Numbered from the stretch's first letter, positions 23,485 through 35,473 are shown. The stretch is DNA of 64,000 nt from Mercenaria mercenaria (GCF_021730395.1 NW_026463393.1:1-64000); one strand, 5' to 3'. The notes: generated by a model from the sequence alone, not told the origin. Program-made: numbers and translations.

Positions 23485-25203
23485 ACATGTATTATTTTAT
23501 GAAGATAAATGTCATATTGTAGTTGCTGACTATATACATGTATTATAATTCATGTTTTATATTCACGAGGTATGTAAATGTGTATTGTGTATATTATAGA
23601 AAAAAGAACAATTAAGAAAAAGATATCGTACGTTTAAGATAAGATGTCGATCGCACGAGATAAGATGTCGCGCGCTGAAGATAAGATGTCGTGCACACGA
23701 GATAAGATGTCGTGCGTACGAAATAAGATGTCTTTCGCACGAGACAATATGTCATTCGCACGAGATAAGATGTCCAGTTCATGAGATAAAATATCGAGTG
23801 CTCGAGATAAGAAGTCGTGCACACGAGATAAGATGTCGTGCGCACGAGATAATATGTCGTGCGCTCGAGATAATTTAATCTTTATAAAGAAAGAAATACA
23901 TGTCCTAAACATACCACCGTAAAAATCCACTTAATGTGGATATATTTTTCCATGTTGTTAAGCAATAAACAGCTAGTGGGCTATTAGGTACACGCGCAGT
24001 TGTTCAAAATGACGTCATTAAATGGATTATCCATGACTTACGATATCGTAGCTAACTAACAATACCTTAAGTTACGAGCGCTTTATGAGGGCGTTAAGAG
24101 GTGTTTGGAGATAGCCGAATAACGTTACCTTAGTCTTACCTTAGGTTTATCGTAAACCATACCTTAACTTACGATATGAATACGTTTTCGAGATAGTGGC
24201 CCCAGGTATACAAAGTATCAATGTCACGATAGGATGAAAGGGTTGCAAGAAGACAAATGTCTTAATTTCTTCAATAAAATTAATAATACTGAATCAGGAA
24301 TGCACGTACTAACGTTACAAATCAAAACATAATTCAGAAACTTTGACTTTAGCGTATATACTTACCGGATACAAACAACTGATTCTGCTAAAAGCCCAAT
24401 CAACTATTCAGCATAATATCACTATCTATAAACCAGAAGTGCAAAATAACCAAAGTTCCACCCCGGGTCATGAATGACTGAGTCAGATTTTCAAGAATCA
24501 GTTGATAAATCACAATCAAATAGATAAAAATTTCTTTTGACAATTAGTTTTTTTCAGCAACAAAATTAGATATACTAGTGTAAGAATCTGCAATAGATAG
24601 AAAGTCAATACCAAAGTCAAATATTCAAGTAAGTATTACAGATGATGCAGTTTAATCAGATCTGGTTTTACTCATGCTTCAGTCTGTTTTGATATAAAAT
24701 CCGATTTCACAGATCTTTATTCAGAAGTTATGACCTGTAACCTAGATTGTTCTTTTCTCCAGGCGTCTGGGTAGCAAAATTGCTAGAGTGCTCTAAAATG
24801 GATTTATGACTTGATTTGAACGTTTATGCTCCATTAAAACCGAGTATGATAACTCCAGATGACTCATAGAAGGACATGTTGATATGTGCAAGCCTATGCG
24901 AAAAACAGCCGTGCAGTCTGATATAAATACATAAGTCTCTGACGAGGCAGTGACTTCAATAAGTAGACAATATAATGTAGAGGATGCTAGGCTGCTAGGC
25001 TGCTAACTTCACTCTGCTAGACCGCTAACTTCACGCTGCTAGGCCGCTAGACTGCTAGGCTGCTAACTTTACGCACATTTCAATATAGTATAATATGGCT
25101 TTATCACTCTTGTCAATTTGTATGTAGACATATTCTTGTGTGTCAAGGTCTCATTAAATATCAGACTGATTCCTCCATTATCGATGTGGTCACTCACCAT
25201 GTT

Positions 25204-25468
25204 TAATTGCTTTTTGTTGGGGCACAATTATAGATCATACCTCGACTTTCCAGATTTGATGGTAGAGGAGGACCCCAGGCGCCCCTCTGTAGTTTATTTC
25301 TTCACGGGCGGGCACCTGGGTAGAACCACCGACCTTCCGTTAGCCAGTGGGATGGCATTCTCACTTGATAAATTCAACGCCCCGAGTGAGGCTCGAACCT
25401 ACATCGGTGAGGGGCAAGTGATTGGAAGTCAGTAAAACTTAACCATTCGAGAACGGCGACCATCATGA
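25204..25468 (-). mobile_element. Antisense SINE, copy B equivalent of 1,147-1,415
   Basis: Near-identical to the copy A insertion, with the same endpoints relative to the flanks, which shows that it was present before the segment was duplicated. Confidence 0.75.
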
Positions 25469-26172
25469 TGAGTTGTTAACTAAAGATAGTAGTTTAGATA
25501 TTTATATTTCCACAAGAGTAATGGCTCTTTGATTAATATCTGAGTTTACAATATAACTGTACCATTAGTGGTCGACTTTTTTATTGATTGGCCGAATGAA
25601 ATTAAGTATTAAATATTTTGATAACAAGTTTGATTATTTCTAAACACAAGCTACCATTAAGTTACATTGTGCTTTTTTCCCCTGTGTACCAGTATTATTA
25701 TACCTCCGTGACAAAGTGGTTAAGGTCACTGACTATCAAGCCCATGTTCCTTAACGTTTGGTTGCGAAACCTCCCTATTTAAATACTTTTGCAATAGGCT
25801 GTTTCACAAGAAAAAGCAATATTCAAATAGTTTTTACAAAGCTTTTAAAAATCGCTTTAATTTTAAAATGTGCACACTGACTTTTAAGAATTATTTTAAA
25901 TCATGTTTGTGATTTTCTTTCGGTGATATTCATATTTGGGTGTTAATTGATGTGTGTGTATTTTTGGGTGCAAAACAGTGCTTCAGTTTCTAGTTAATAT
26001 AAGGTGAAAATATGTAGCTGTTATAATATTATGTTTAACTTTTATTACAGTAATTGATAACATGTTTTTATATCACTTTGATGAAATTGTTTCTTTTTCA
26101 TTGTTCTTAAATACCATAATTGTTGCCTTGATATTTAAAGCAGCATAGAGCTTAACAAATACTCCTAAACAC

Positions 26173-26565
26173 GGTATTGACCTTTAATACGCCTAGACAC
26201 AGAGTTGACCTTTAATACGCCTAAACACAGAGATGACATTTAAAACGCCTGTACACAGAGCGTACCTTTAATACCTAAACACAGAGGTGACCTTTAATAC
26301 GCCTAAACACAGAGGTGACCTTTAATACGCCTAAACACAGAGGTGACCTTTAATACACCTAAACACAGAGGTGACCTTTAATACACCTAAACACAGAGGT
26401 GACCTTTAATACGCCTAAACACAGAGGTGACCTTTAATACACCTAAACACAGAGATGACCTTTAATACAACTAAACACAGAGGTGACCTTTAATACGCCT
26501 AAACACAGAGGTGACATTTAATACACCTATACACAGTGCTGACATTCAATACGTCTAAACACAAA
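26173..26565. repeat. 27 bp minisatellite, copy B (about 15 units)
   Basis: Same unit as 2,119-2,645. Only one short variant unit is present, so copy A expanded or copy B contracted. Confidence 0.92.
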
Positions 26566-27376
26566 TGTACGTGGCATCAAGACTGAATTTTCTTTCTGAT
26601 CAATAAGTCGATAATGCCTTCAGTATTTGCATATGGTCAGTAAATAACTTCTTATTCTATATGACTCCCTCTATAAATAGTGTGTGCAATTGATCGGTAT
26701 ATAGTTAAACACAAAATTTCGCTGTGATTAAGTCACACATTGAAGATGAAAATGAATTTTTGATGTCATGTAATAAAACACTTACTGCATGACTTTCCGG
26801 TCTTTTGGACCCCTGGCGATAGTTTTACAAGCCATTCAGTAAGTTTATACTGTTATAGGATCAACAGGCGAAACCGATACTCTAAATGGCTTTCATTCAA
26901 TATCTGAAAAAAATCCTTGAGCTTCCGACCATCAAATGTTATATAATAATCATTTTTGGGTCACTTGGTCTAGGGCCCTTCCCTGTCGATATTTCATCTG
27001 ACAATAGTTCTTTTTCGGTAGCTTCAGAAGGCTTAGTCAAAAGTTAATTGATGATTATTAGATATCTGTGAAAAGACAAGGTCACATACAGTCAGTCTGA
27101 CACTTACATAACCGTTTTCTTTAGAGTAACATAACTGTACCCGACAATTGCGTACCATTTTTGAATCGAAAGGGCATTATGAGGGACACATTATTTTACA
27201 CAAAGTTTGGAAATACTCCTTGTTTACTGCACAGTATCGAAACAGTATCGTACTGACTCCTCTGAAAGCTCATGCTTTCAGATTAATAATAACATACTGG
27301 ATGTAATATCTTAGACATTGGCTGGTACTTAAAGCAACCTATAGCTACAAATTACGTTACCCAAAACTGATATCTT
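26566..27376. other. Intergenic, copy B, no gene seen
   Basis: Matches 2,646-3,465 closely. No recognisable gene. Confidence 0.6.
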
Positions 27377-27588
27377 GTTAACCCTTACCATGCTAAATTT
27401 CTAAAATGAACTTGTCCATCTTCCAATTTGGACCGTACCATTAACTGTTGAAAGGGGTGCTCACCAAAAAGATACTGGCTGAATAGCGAACAGTGCAGAT
27501 CTTTATCAGACTGCACGGACGTACAGGCTGATCAAGATCTACACTGATCGCAAAGGCAGAATCAGTTGTGTCCAGCATAAGGGTTAAC
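27377..27588. mobile_element. MITE with GTTAACCCTTA ends, copy B
   Basis: GTTAACCCTTA at the left and TAAGGGTTAAC at the right. Homologue of 3,466-3,683. Confidence 0.82.
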
Positions 27589-27851
27589 GTTTTCCAATAT
27601 TTTTAAGTTCAGTTTAACCTGTTTGTGCAATGAGTAGATTCCAGGCAGCTAGAATTAGATATAACAGGAAACTATTTACCCTGACTGAAAAGTAAACACT
27701 TTTGAACTACTCATAAATATTTCATGGGAGAAAATTAAAAAAAGCATATTTCGATAGAAAAGCAAATTCCGTAAATATTTCAAGTAAGGAACTACATGTA
27801 AATAAAACTTCCAGGGAAGAAACACTAAACGTAGTAGTAAAATATATACTA

Positions 27852-28058
27852 CTGTGAAATCATTTTTATTCGCGTAGGACGAATTTTCGCGTATTTCGCG
27901 CTAGGACCGATGCGCGAATTTAAGACCGCGCTATTATTATTTTTTATTATATTTTCCCCTTTCTAAAATTGAAAATGCGCGAATTTAAGCCCGCGCGAAA
28001 CAGTCCTTTTTCACGTTTACGCGAAATTTCATGCCAGCGAATTTAAATGATTTCACAG
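27852..28058. mobile_element. 207 bp TA-target MITE
   Basis: 14 bp inverted ends CTGTGAAATCATTT / AAATGATTTCACAG, flanked by TA at 27,850-27,851 and 28,059-28,060. The interior is rich in GCGCGAA / TTCGCG motifs. Copy A (942-943 past 3,000, i.e. 3,942-3,943) keeps the single TA, so this is a clean insertion after duplication. The TA target suggests Tc1/mariner-type mobilisation (inference). Confidence 0.93.
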
Positions 28059-29264
28059 TATTTTTTTTCAGGAAAAGGAAACATTTCAAATAATAGTTCA
28101 CGTTTTATCTAATCTACTACAGATACATTATATAAAATGTACATGGATACATGTAACAGGTTACAATATGCACACATGTGAAAAGCTGATTTGCATCAGA
28201 GTTTATTGAAGTCAGAAGTAAATCATTTTCGCGTACTAAGAGGCCTGCCATAGCTCGACCGGTTCCAAGCATTTTCTTAATTGTAATAGCGTGCCGGGTA
28301 ACGATCAAGAAACCCTAGTCTGTGTTCAAACTCTGTGTTTTGTTCACAGGAGATAACTCCTGAGGCTATTCAAATTTTGTATAATTGTATCCATTTTCTT
28401 TTTAATCGGAGCCAAGACTGATGAAGTCAGAATATATAACAGAATGATTTTTTCTAAAAAAAAAAACGATTATCTAGTCTGTAGCCAGACTAAGGTAACC
28501 CAGACTACGTTCATGAGGACATTCTTATATAACTTTATTTAATAAGATAATATTTCATAGTTTTCATTTATATCAATGTTGAATAACTAAAATAATTTGT
28601 ACAAAAATACTGCAGTAGCTGGCATTTTTTTTTTTTATAAAAAATGTAACAGAAAATGAAAATAAATTACACAAACAACAATGAAAGCGTTTTATATTGA
28701 AACATTTCTATCATTTATAAAATAAAAAATGTTGAACGTGTGTATGTATATCTGTATTTATCAGTTTAGCATCACGCGTAGTGTTTCTACGAAGTTCAAC
28801 GCTAGTTTGAGCAGACGAATGAATCTAAACGATATGATAACATAATTAATATTGTTTGTTATTTTTCAACAACATAAATTGAAATATGTTTGCAATGTAA
28901 AATGCGAGAGTATGTAGAAAGTAACCATTCCTTCCCTCAATGTTTTTTTTTTAAATTCAATTAACGCTTTACTAAAGTGATACATTATTGTTAGTAATCA
29001 AAATGATATGAAAAGAAGTGACTACTGTACATATATATTAACATATCAAACTCAATCATGTAGCTAGAGAAAATCACACAAACATACAGAAATGCGTGTC
29101 TAAATTTACATGTAAAGCTCAAAGATGTCGTAACAGCAGTAAATCACACATATATACAGAAGTGTGTGTCTTATAATTTACATACTTAACATAGCAAAAT
29201 GTCTTTGTCTTGGAAAAACAAATTCCGCATATTGGCCATTAAAGTTTGTTGAAACGAAATGTCA

Positions 29265-30974
29265 TTACACACTGAACACCTTCAGCTGATTCGTACCACC
29301 AATATAGACTTCTTGTTGATAATGATTGTAACATATGGACCATGGGTATGTCAGACCATCAATCATTGTCTGACCTTGCTTCAAGTCTCCCGAGATACGA
29401 TGCATGATACCAGTGTTCCAGCAGCAAACCAGCAATGAGCCATCTTCTAACATCAACATTCCACGTGGTCTCCCAACATCCTTATACTCGTATACGGCAG
29501 ATACATCACCTTGTAACGTGACGCTGACTACTTTACCTGTCACAAAGTTACTTATATAGATAAGCCTAGAATCCTCATTGAACACAATATAGTTAGGGCA
29601 GTTAAATACCTCACGATTGAGGGAAATTGTGTTCTGAACATTACCTTGTATGTCTAAAATACGTACACAGTCAGGATCCCGGCAAAGCACATAGAGATGA
29701 TCTTGGTGGTACGTTATACCTGTACATGTTCCTGTATCTGGAATCTTGCGGACAACTGACAATGTTCCAGCTGTTGACAATATATAGATCTCTTTATTAG
29801 TTTGCATTGTTACAGCAATCTGATCTCGAGGCAGTACGGTAATGTCCGTTGGTTGGGAGTCAAATGTCTTCTCTTCTATCACGACTTTACTTTGCCTGTC
29901 CACAACTTTTAGTTTACAGTTATACCAATCAGCCAGCACAATTTTGTGAGAGGACAAGACTGCACATCCACTAATATTACAGCTGTTCGAGTCTGAGATT
30001 GTGCTCACATCTATATCATCTTTGTATGTTAATTGATTCATTGTTTTCTTCTTTTTTGGAGAAGCTAGGTTAGTGGGGTCACTCAGCTTCCCAAATATTT
30101 CCTGCCTTGATATTGCATTCTCTAGATCTTTGCTGCGTTCAAATCTATATTGTGTATATATCTGAGAAAAGGATTCTTCTGCTTTTTGAACGTCATCTGA
30201 CTTTAGTTTCGACTGAGCTTGTTTAATGTTGATGTAAAGTTGTCCATGCTGTTGAGAAGCTTTGCTGTCTTGTAGGTTTGACTTAAGTTTGCTGATATCT
30301 GTAGAAATGTTGGAACATAATTTGATCATTTCCTGGAGATTTTGTTTGTCTGCTGACTTCCTCTTGTCAATATCTGCTTGAATTTTCCTTTGCAGTTGAT
30401 CTAAGTGATCATTTATTTCTTTCCGAAATTTGATAATTTCTTGTAATGCTTTGTCATGGCAAGTATCTATCTCCCTGTCTTCGACATTTGCCCTTTTCAT
30501 TATTCCATCAAACTCTTTTATTTTCTGTTCAAGTTTCATCATTGTCTCCCTGTATTCCTCAGTGTCCCCAATACCTGCACATTTATCAGGTATATAATCA
30601 ATTTCACATGCTGTGTGGTTCAGGGTAATACAATCGGTGCAGCCAAGCTATTCATGGTTTGTGCAGAAAAACTTGATGATTTCATTTCCATGAAGAGGAC
30701 ACTTTTCATTACAAACCGCTGAATCCTTCCGTTGAAGAGCGTGTTGACCCATGCTCTTTTTATCAAGAAGCTGATGACTTTTCGTGGCTTTTATCTGTTT
30801 ATGATATGCGTAGCAGTTGTTGCACAGATATTCCCGACACTCCACACAAAATCCATGAGCCTCGACATGCTTACCAATAACTAGGCATGGTTCACAACTG
30901 TGATCAAAGTCCTCTGCGGAACCTTTAGATATTGAATCACGAAAATCGGATGACTTACGTCCTGACACAGCCAT
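29265..30974 (-). pseudogene. TRIM-like paralogue with one in-frame stop
   Basis: A 569-codon frame from ATG 30,974 to the TAA near 29,265, with one interruption: codon 109 is TAG (30,650-30,648) where copy A has Tyr. Everything else is open and in the same frame. Residues 1-108 differ from copy A at two positions. The coiled coil differs at about 14% of positions and the propeller at about 22% (about 51 of 236), including a four-residue longer linker. It would yield a B-box-1-only fragment, or, by downstream initiation at Met145, a coiled-coil/propeller protein without B-boxes. The single lesion with no frameshift suggests recent inactivation, a polymorphic stop, or tolerated truncation. The final residue is also lost (CAG to TAA shift at the end). 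Confidence 0.85.
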
Positions 30975-32124
30975 TTTGAAAATTTACTTGTCTTATCTTG
31001 TTTCAGATTTGTTTCCTCAGGAAATAAATTTGTTTTGATACATGTACATATGTTTGTTCACCTTTCCCAAACTCCTTGTGAATAATCTGATGATACTAAC
31101 ATAACTGCCGTGACCGACTATAAAAGTCTTAAATCCTTCTAAACATGTTCTCTAAACATCAAATTAAGAAATCTTGTGAAATCTTGTCAGTCATAATTTT
31201 ACTTCCTTTTCCGAAAAATGCACCTATATATAGCATGTTCTTATTCTTAACCTAATGTGCCCATATGCAAGGGATAATACTCTTAGTGTCCTCGTGTCAT
31301 AATTATGTTCTTATTTTATGTCCCGTGTTTGAAGAGTTCGTCTGTCCGCTAGCCTATTTAATCTCAAAAGGAGTGTATTAAAGATTAACTTTGAGTTGAC
31401 ATTAGTATATTGCTGATACATGTGTACATATGTTTTTATGCCTTTATGTCCGTTTATTTGTCTGTGAACTTCATTTTGTCAAGATCTATTCAAGTTTTTC
31501 TCCAGTTGTAGTCCTGACGAAACCAAGTGGGACCTTGTTTTTGGGTAGATAGAAAATGGTTTTACTATTTTCAGTTGCCCTGGTGGTGTAGAGGTTTAAT
31601 CCGTTTGATGACAACCTGTCAATTTTTTTTATGGAGGATTAAAAATGACGATCAAAAATGGCGCCTTAAGCAAATGATAAGTTTATGCAACATTCAGATA
31701 ACATATTTAATCAAACAATATTGCCATCAGATAGTTCCATTTATAAGTAGATATTCTCCAGAATGATATGGACAAAGAATGCAACACATGTTCCCATAAA
31801 AATGAAGTCTCCGTTACAATACGTTACCAATAAAGTTAATAAAGTCTTACAGTAAGTCTTTAGTCAGATATAATGTGCATTTTCAATGCTTACGACAATT
31901 ATATTATACTGAACAACAACTTTGAACGAAAATATATATCATAAAGATTTCGTCATTTATAACAGAAAGTTACTTTACCATCATGTATTATTAGATACAT
32001 ATTAAGCAAAGACTCATAGAACTATATTTGCCAAAATTGGTTATTTGAATATACTATTTACAAGTTAACAAATACAGCGTATTTATAGTTACATATTAAT
32101 TACTTCTCTTTTATAAATTATGCC
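30975..32124. other. Upstream flank of the TRIM paralogue, no gene seen
   Basis: Near-identical to 6,727-7,890. No separate gene is recognised. Confidence 0.55.
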
Positions 32125-32137
32125 TTTATCATAATTT

Positions 32138-32513
32138 GGGGGGCCTCCGTGGCCGAGTGGACGAATTCACGTCCATCAGACGATTTTTGTAAATCGTTCT
32201 GTTCATTCTAAAGAAATCGATTTGCTTTCTACTCATCACATTTTCATTTAAAAATGTCTTTAAAATGGTGTATAATTTATGGAGATCATTTTAACGTTAA
32301 AGCCGTTAGATACTCGGGGCGTTGAATTCTTCATGTGAGGAAGCCATCCAGCTGGCTTACGGAAGGCCGGTGGTTCTACCCAGGTGCCCGCTCGTGATGA
32401 AATAATGCACGGAGGGGCACCTGGGGTCTTCCTCCACCATTAAAGCTGGAAAGTCGCCATATGACCTCTCATGTGTCGGTGCGACGTTAAATCCAACAAA
32501 ATAAATAAATAAA
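32138..32513 (+). mobile_element. tRNA-headed SINE with 13 bp target duplication
   Basis: The head CCTCCGTGGCCGAGTGGAC is Leu/Ser-tRNA-like. The body carries GGTGGTTCTACCCAGGTGCC and GTGTCGGTGCGACGTTAAAT, and the tail is AAATAAATAAAT. The flanking duplication TTTATCATAATTT is at 32,125-32,137 and 32,514-32,526. The matching spot in copy A holds a different SINE (7,900-8,084). Confidence 0.92.
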
Positions 32514-32960
32514 TTTATCATAATTTACGTTACACTACGTTATTCTTATAAAACGTGAATAGCATTTGCATTAAAACATATAAAACAAAAGAGTTTGACT
32601 AGTGAGTAGTTTAAGGCATGTGTTTGAAATAGAAGTTGTGAATTGTAATCAGCATAGTTGCATTTGCACATATATATAACTAACATAAATTCAGTTTAAC
32701 AGCAACATTTATAAGGTTTTAAGTACCGTGTGATTATTACATATTATACGGAAAATGTATAATGAAATATAGAAAATATTTGTCTCGACTAGTTTAATGA
32801 CTGCAATGGTGTGACCAAATGTTCTTCGGTCACGTTATAAATAACATGAAATTTCATTAGAGCAAAATGCTATCATTCGGAATATCAACAAAGTATTGAC
32901 TAGATAGTGATCACAAAACTGTACTGAGATCTGACTGGTAATGCTGAAAGCTTTGCTTTG

Positions 32961-33190
32961 CTATACTCCAACTACGTACATTTGTTTTGTTTGAGGGTTA
33001 TTACAAATTACACATGCCATGCATGATATCGTACGTGACAGTCGCGCACTGTTACATCTACATCTTGCAGATGAGCAAACCTGCTGACTTTCGAAATCAC
33101 ATTTGATCATTTGAAGTATTTCGGGTGGCGCCAGCGCTACGCTGTCTTCTATCATAACGGGACTAAAAGATCTTTTTTTTTTTGGTGCTT
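32961..33190 (-). pseudogene. CXC-like cysteine-rich fragment, copy B
   Basis: Homologue of 8,472-8,711. It keeps VCSSARCRCNSARLS (one more Cys than copy A) and CMACVICNN. The N-terminal side is out of frame at a T-rich run near 33,171-33,185. Confidence 0.5.
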
Positions 33191-33316
33191 CAACTTTTTT
33201 CCATCTAAATAATGTTGGGTCAAGATCAGGAGGGTTTAAGTATGGTGGCTGATTTCTGCCATTTCATGCTGTCGTGTCGGCGGGGCGAAAACACGACAAC
33301 ACGACAAATACCTAAT

Positions 33317-34035
33317 TTGCCTACCTCGCGGGGAAAGTATACATTTATCCGAGCACGCGCCGGGGATAGATATTCCTGTCTTTCCCTAGGGAAAAACCTT
33401 GTCTAAAATAGCGTGCACTAAGGTGACGTCACATAGTACTGGTACCATTGTGACGTCATAAACTTTATAAATAATGTCAGGAAATACCCAAACCTATTTG
33501 TCTCCACGATCTATTTTGAACATGATAGGCAAGAAAAATGATCTAACATGTCTGCCTGTGTAAGACAGCTGTTTTCCCTACCCTCGGGACAGCATGGATA
33601 AAAATCGCTAACGCTCGGTTTTCCATTCCACACTGTCCCTCGGGTAGGGAATACCCCGTCTTACACAGGCAGGCATGTAAGATCCTTATATTCTTGCCTA
33701 CCTAGCGGGGAAAGTATACGTTTGTCCTAGGGAAAAACCTTGTCTAAAATAGCGTGCTCTAAGGTGACGTCACATAGTACTGGCACTATTGTGACGTCAT
33801 AAATTTTATAAATAATGTCAGGAAATACCCAGATCTATTTGTCTCCACGATCTATTTTGAACGTGATAGGCAAGAAAAATGATCTTACATGTCTGCCTGT
33901 GTGAGACAGCTGTTTTCCCAACCCTTGGGACAGTTTGGATAAAACACCTCGCTAACGCTCGGTTTTTCATTCCGCACTGCCCCTCTGGTAGGGAAACCCT
34001 GTCTTACACAGGCAGGCATGTAAGATCTTTATAAT
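33317..34035. repeat. Two tandem ~340-380 bp units, each with a long hairpin
   Basis: Units 33,317-33,694 and 33,695-34,035 share GCGGGGAAAGTATAC, AGGTGACGTCACATAGTACT, TTGTGACGTCATAAA and a hairpin. The hairpin arms start CTGCCTGTGT and ACCCTCGGGACAG and return as CTGTCCCTCGGGT and ACACAGGCAGG. Confidence 0.85.
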
Positions 34036-34217
34036 CTCTCGAGTTTTCGTGTCGGCGGGTATAAATTTGTCGTGTCGGCGCCCTTTATTTGTGGAGTTTT
34101 CGTGTCGGCGGGGCGAAAACACGACAAATTCGACAAATACATAATTTGTCGAGTTTTCGTGTTGTTGTGTTTTCGCCCCACCGGCACGACAACACGAAAA
34201 CACGACAAATTATTTTT

Positions 34218-35255
34218 AGACATCTCTTATAAAATGTAGAGTTATTCTGAAGCCAGAGGTAAAGGGTTTTAGAAGCATTTCTCTTTCTATCCGAACGAAC
34301 CGCCAATTCGAAATTTATTTATATTTCTTAAAGCTGCGTTAGGAGATTTGAGATTATAAAACAGTACAATAATATGTCAAATGTCAGAACTTTATCGTTT
34401 TTAGCATACCAAGTGTATGTATTACTGAACCGGTTCCAGAAATATTTCTGGAATTGCGGGGAGCGGCAACAGTTCAAGAATGAAGGCGGCATCGGCGAGC
34501 CGAGTTGTGTAGGTTGGTCAGGGCGTGTCTACCTTTAAATGTTTGAAATACATATATAAAATGTTGGCGTCTGCTGCAAATTATGAGTTACCGTTAACCC
34601 CCTCCTGGCAGTGGAGTCACAGGGTCTTTCCCTTGTCATGTTTTTAATATAGGTATAAAATGGTGGTCACTGCTGCATATTTTCCCAAATTTCGAGATAC
34701 GTTAGGGGGTCATGCCCTCTGATTTAGGGGGTCAGAGGGTATCCTCACGGACATTTTTGAAATATAGGAATGAAATGATGGCCTCTGTTGCATTTTTGGG
34801 TCTAAAGATATTCCTTTACCAAAATAGTTGGGTTGGGTGCAACTATGACGAGTACAGGTCACTTTGGGGGTTGAGGTTTCGGTTTGGGTTGTGGGATGGC
34901 ACGGCCATCGGCCCCTGCCCAGGACCATAGCCTGTACAAACAGAAATATAATTACGTATATGCGTGAGCCTCAATGAAGATTAAGTTATTCACTCGAAAT
35001 ACCCAACCCCCGTACCTCAAAATGTGGGCTCAAAAATGCACCATTTTATACATATATTTCAAACATTTAAAGGCAGATACGCCCTGAACCACCTAACATG
35101 AGGGTTTAACCCTTTCCCTACCTAACCCCACTCGGCTCACCGATGCCGCCTTCATTCTTTAACTGTTGCCGCTCCCCGCACCCAGTGAAATATTTCTGGA
35201 ACCAGGTCAATTATACATACACTTCGTACTACTCTTCATTTTATAAGAGATGTCT
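34218..35255. mobile_element. Nested 1.04 kb TIR element
   Basis: 19 bp perfect inverted ends AGACATCTCTTATAAAATG (34,218-34,236; mirrored at 35,237-35,255), inserted into a GTCGTG-type palindrome of the surrounding element. No coding sequence. Confidence 0.88.
34411..35224. repeat. Innermost inverted repeat
   Basis: AAGTGTATGTAT, GGTTCCAGAAATATTTC, GCGGGGAGCGGCAACAGTT and GGCGGCATCGGCGAGCCGAG at the left return inverted at the right, with the far arm ending at 35,224. The interior has diverged ~110 bp units similar to those at 22,440-22,850. It may be the subterminal part of the 34,218-35,255 element or a separate insertion. Confidence 0.8.
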
Positions 35256-35473
35256 GAAAAGAATTTGTCGTGTTTTCGTGTCGGCGGGGCAAAAACACGA
35301 CGACACGAAAACTCGACAAATACCTAATTTGTAGAGTTTTCGTGTTTTCGCCCCGCCGAAACGACAACATGAAAACTCGACAAATTAGGTATTTGTCGAG
35401 TTTTCGTGTCGTCGTGTTTTTGCCCCGCCGATACGAAAACACAAAATGGCAGAAATCAGTCACCATATTTAAG

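Larger units (their letters stand above)
20143..23874. mobile_element. Middle foldback element with 21 bp tandem-repeat arms
   Basis: The left arm (20,143-20,424) is about 13 units of 21 bp, consensus CGACATCTTATCTCGTGCGCA with variation. The right arm (23,630-23,874) is about 11 units in reverse complement. Arms made of short tandem repeats in inverted orientation are the hallmark of foldback (FB-like) elements. The arms give rise to meaningless open frames on both strands. Confidence 0.88.
19065..24203. mobile_element. Outer foldback-type element with 17 bp TIRs
   Basis: The terminal inverted repeat GGGGCCACTATCTCGAA at 19,065-19,081 is mirrored at 24,187-24,203. Subterminal DNA on both sides is rich in CGTAAGGT / CCTTAACTTACGA-type motifs in opposite orientation. 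It contains two further nested inverted-repeat elements and a SINE, and no transposase frame. It is absent from copy A, though about 115 bp of flanking DNA is also missing there. A target duplication could not be fixed. Confidence 0.85.
33241..35467. mobile_element. 2.2 kb TIR element with TTTAAG target duplication
   Basis: 24 bp ends with one mismatch (left begins TATGGTGGCTGATTTCTGCC at 33,241; the right end at 35,467 mirrors it). TTTAAG lies at 33,235-33,240 and 35,468-35,473; the single site in copy A is 8,742-8,747. Subterminal palindromic blocks of GTCGTGTCGGCGGGGCGAAA type recur at about 33,270-33,330, 34,035-34,205 and 35,265-35,450. No transposase is encoded. It is a host for two further nested elements. 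Confidence 0.93.
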
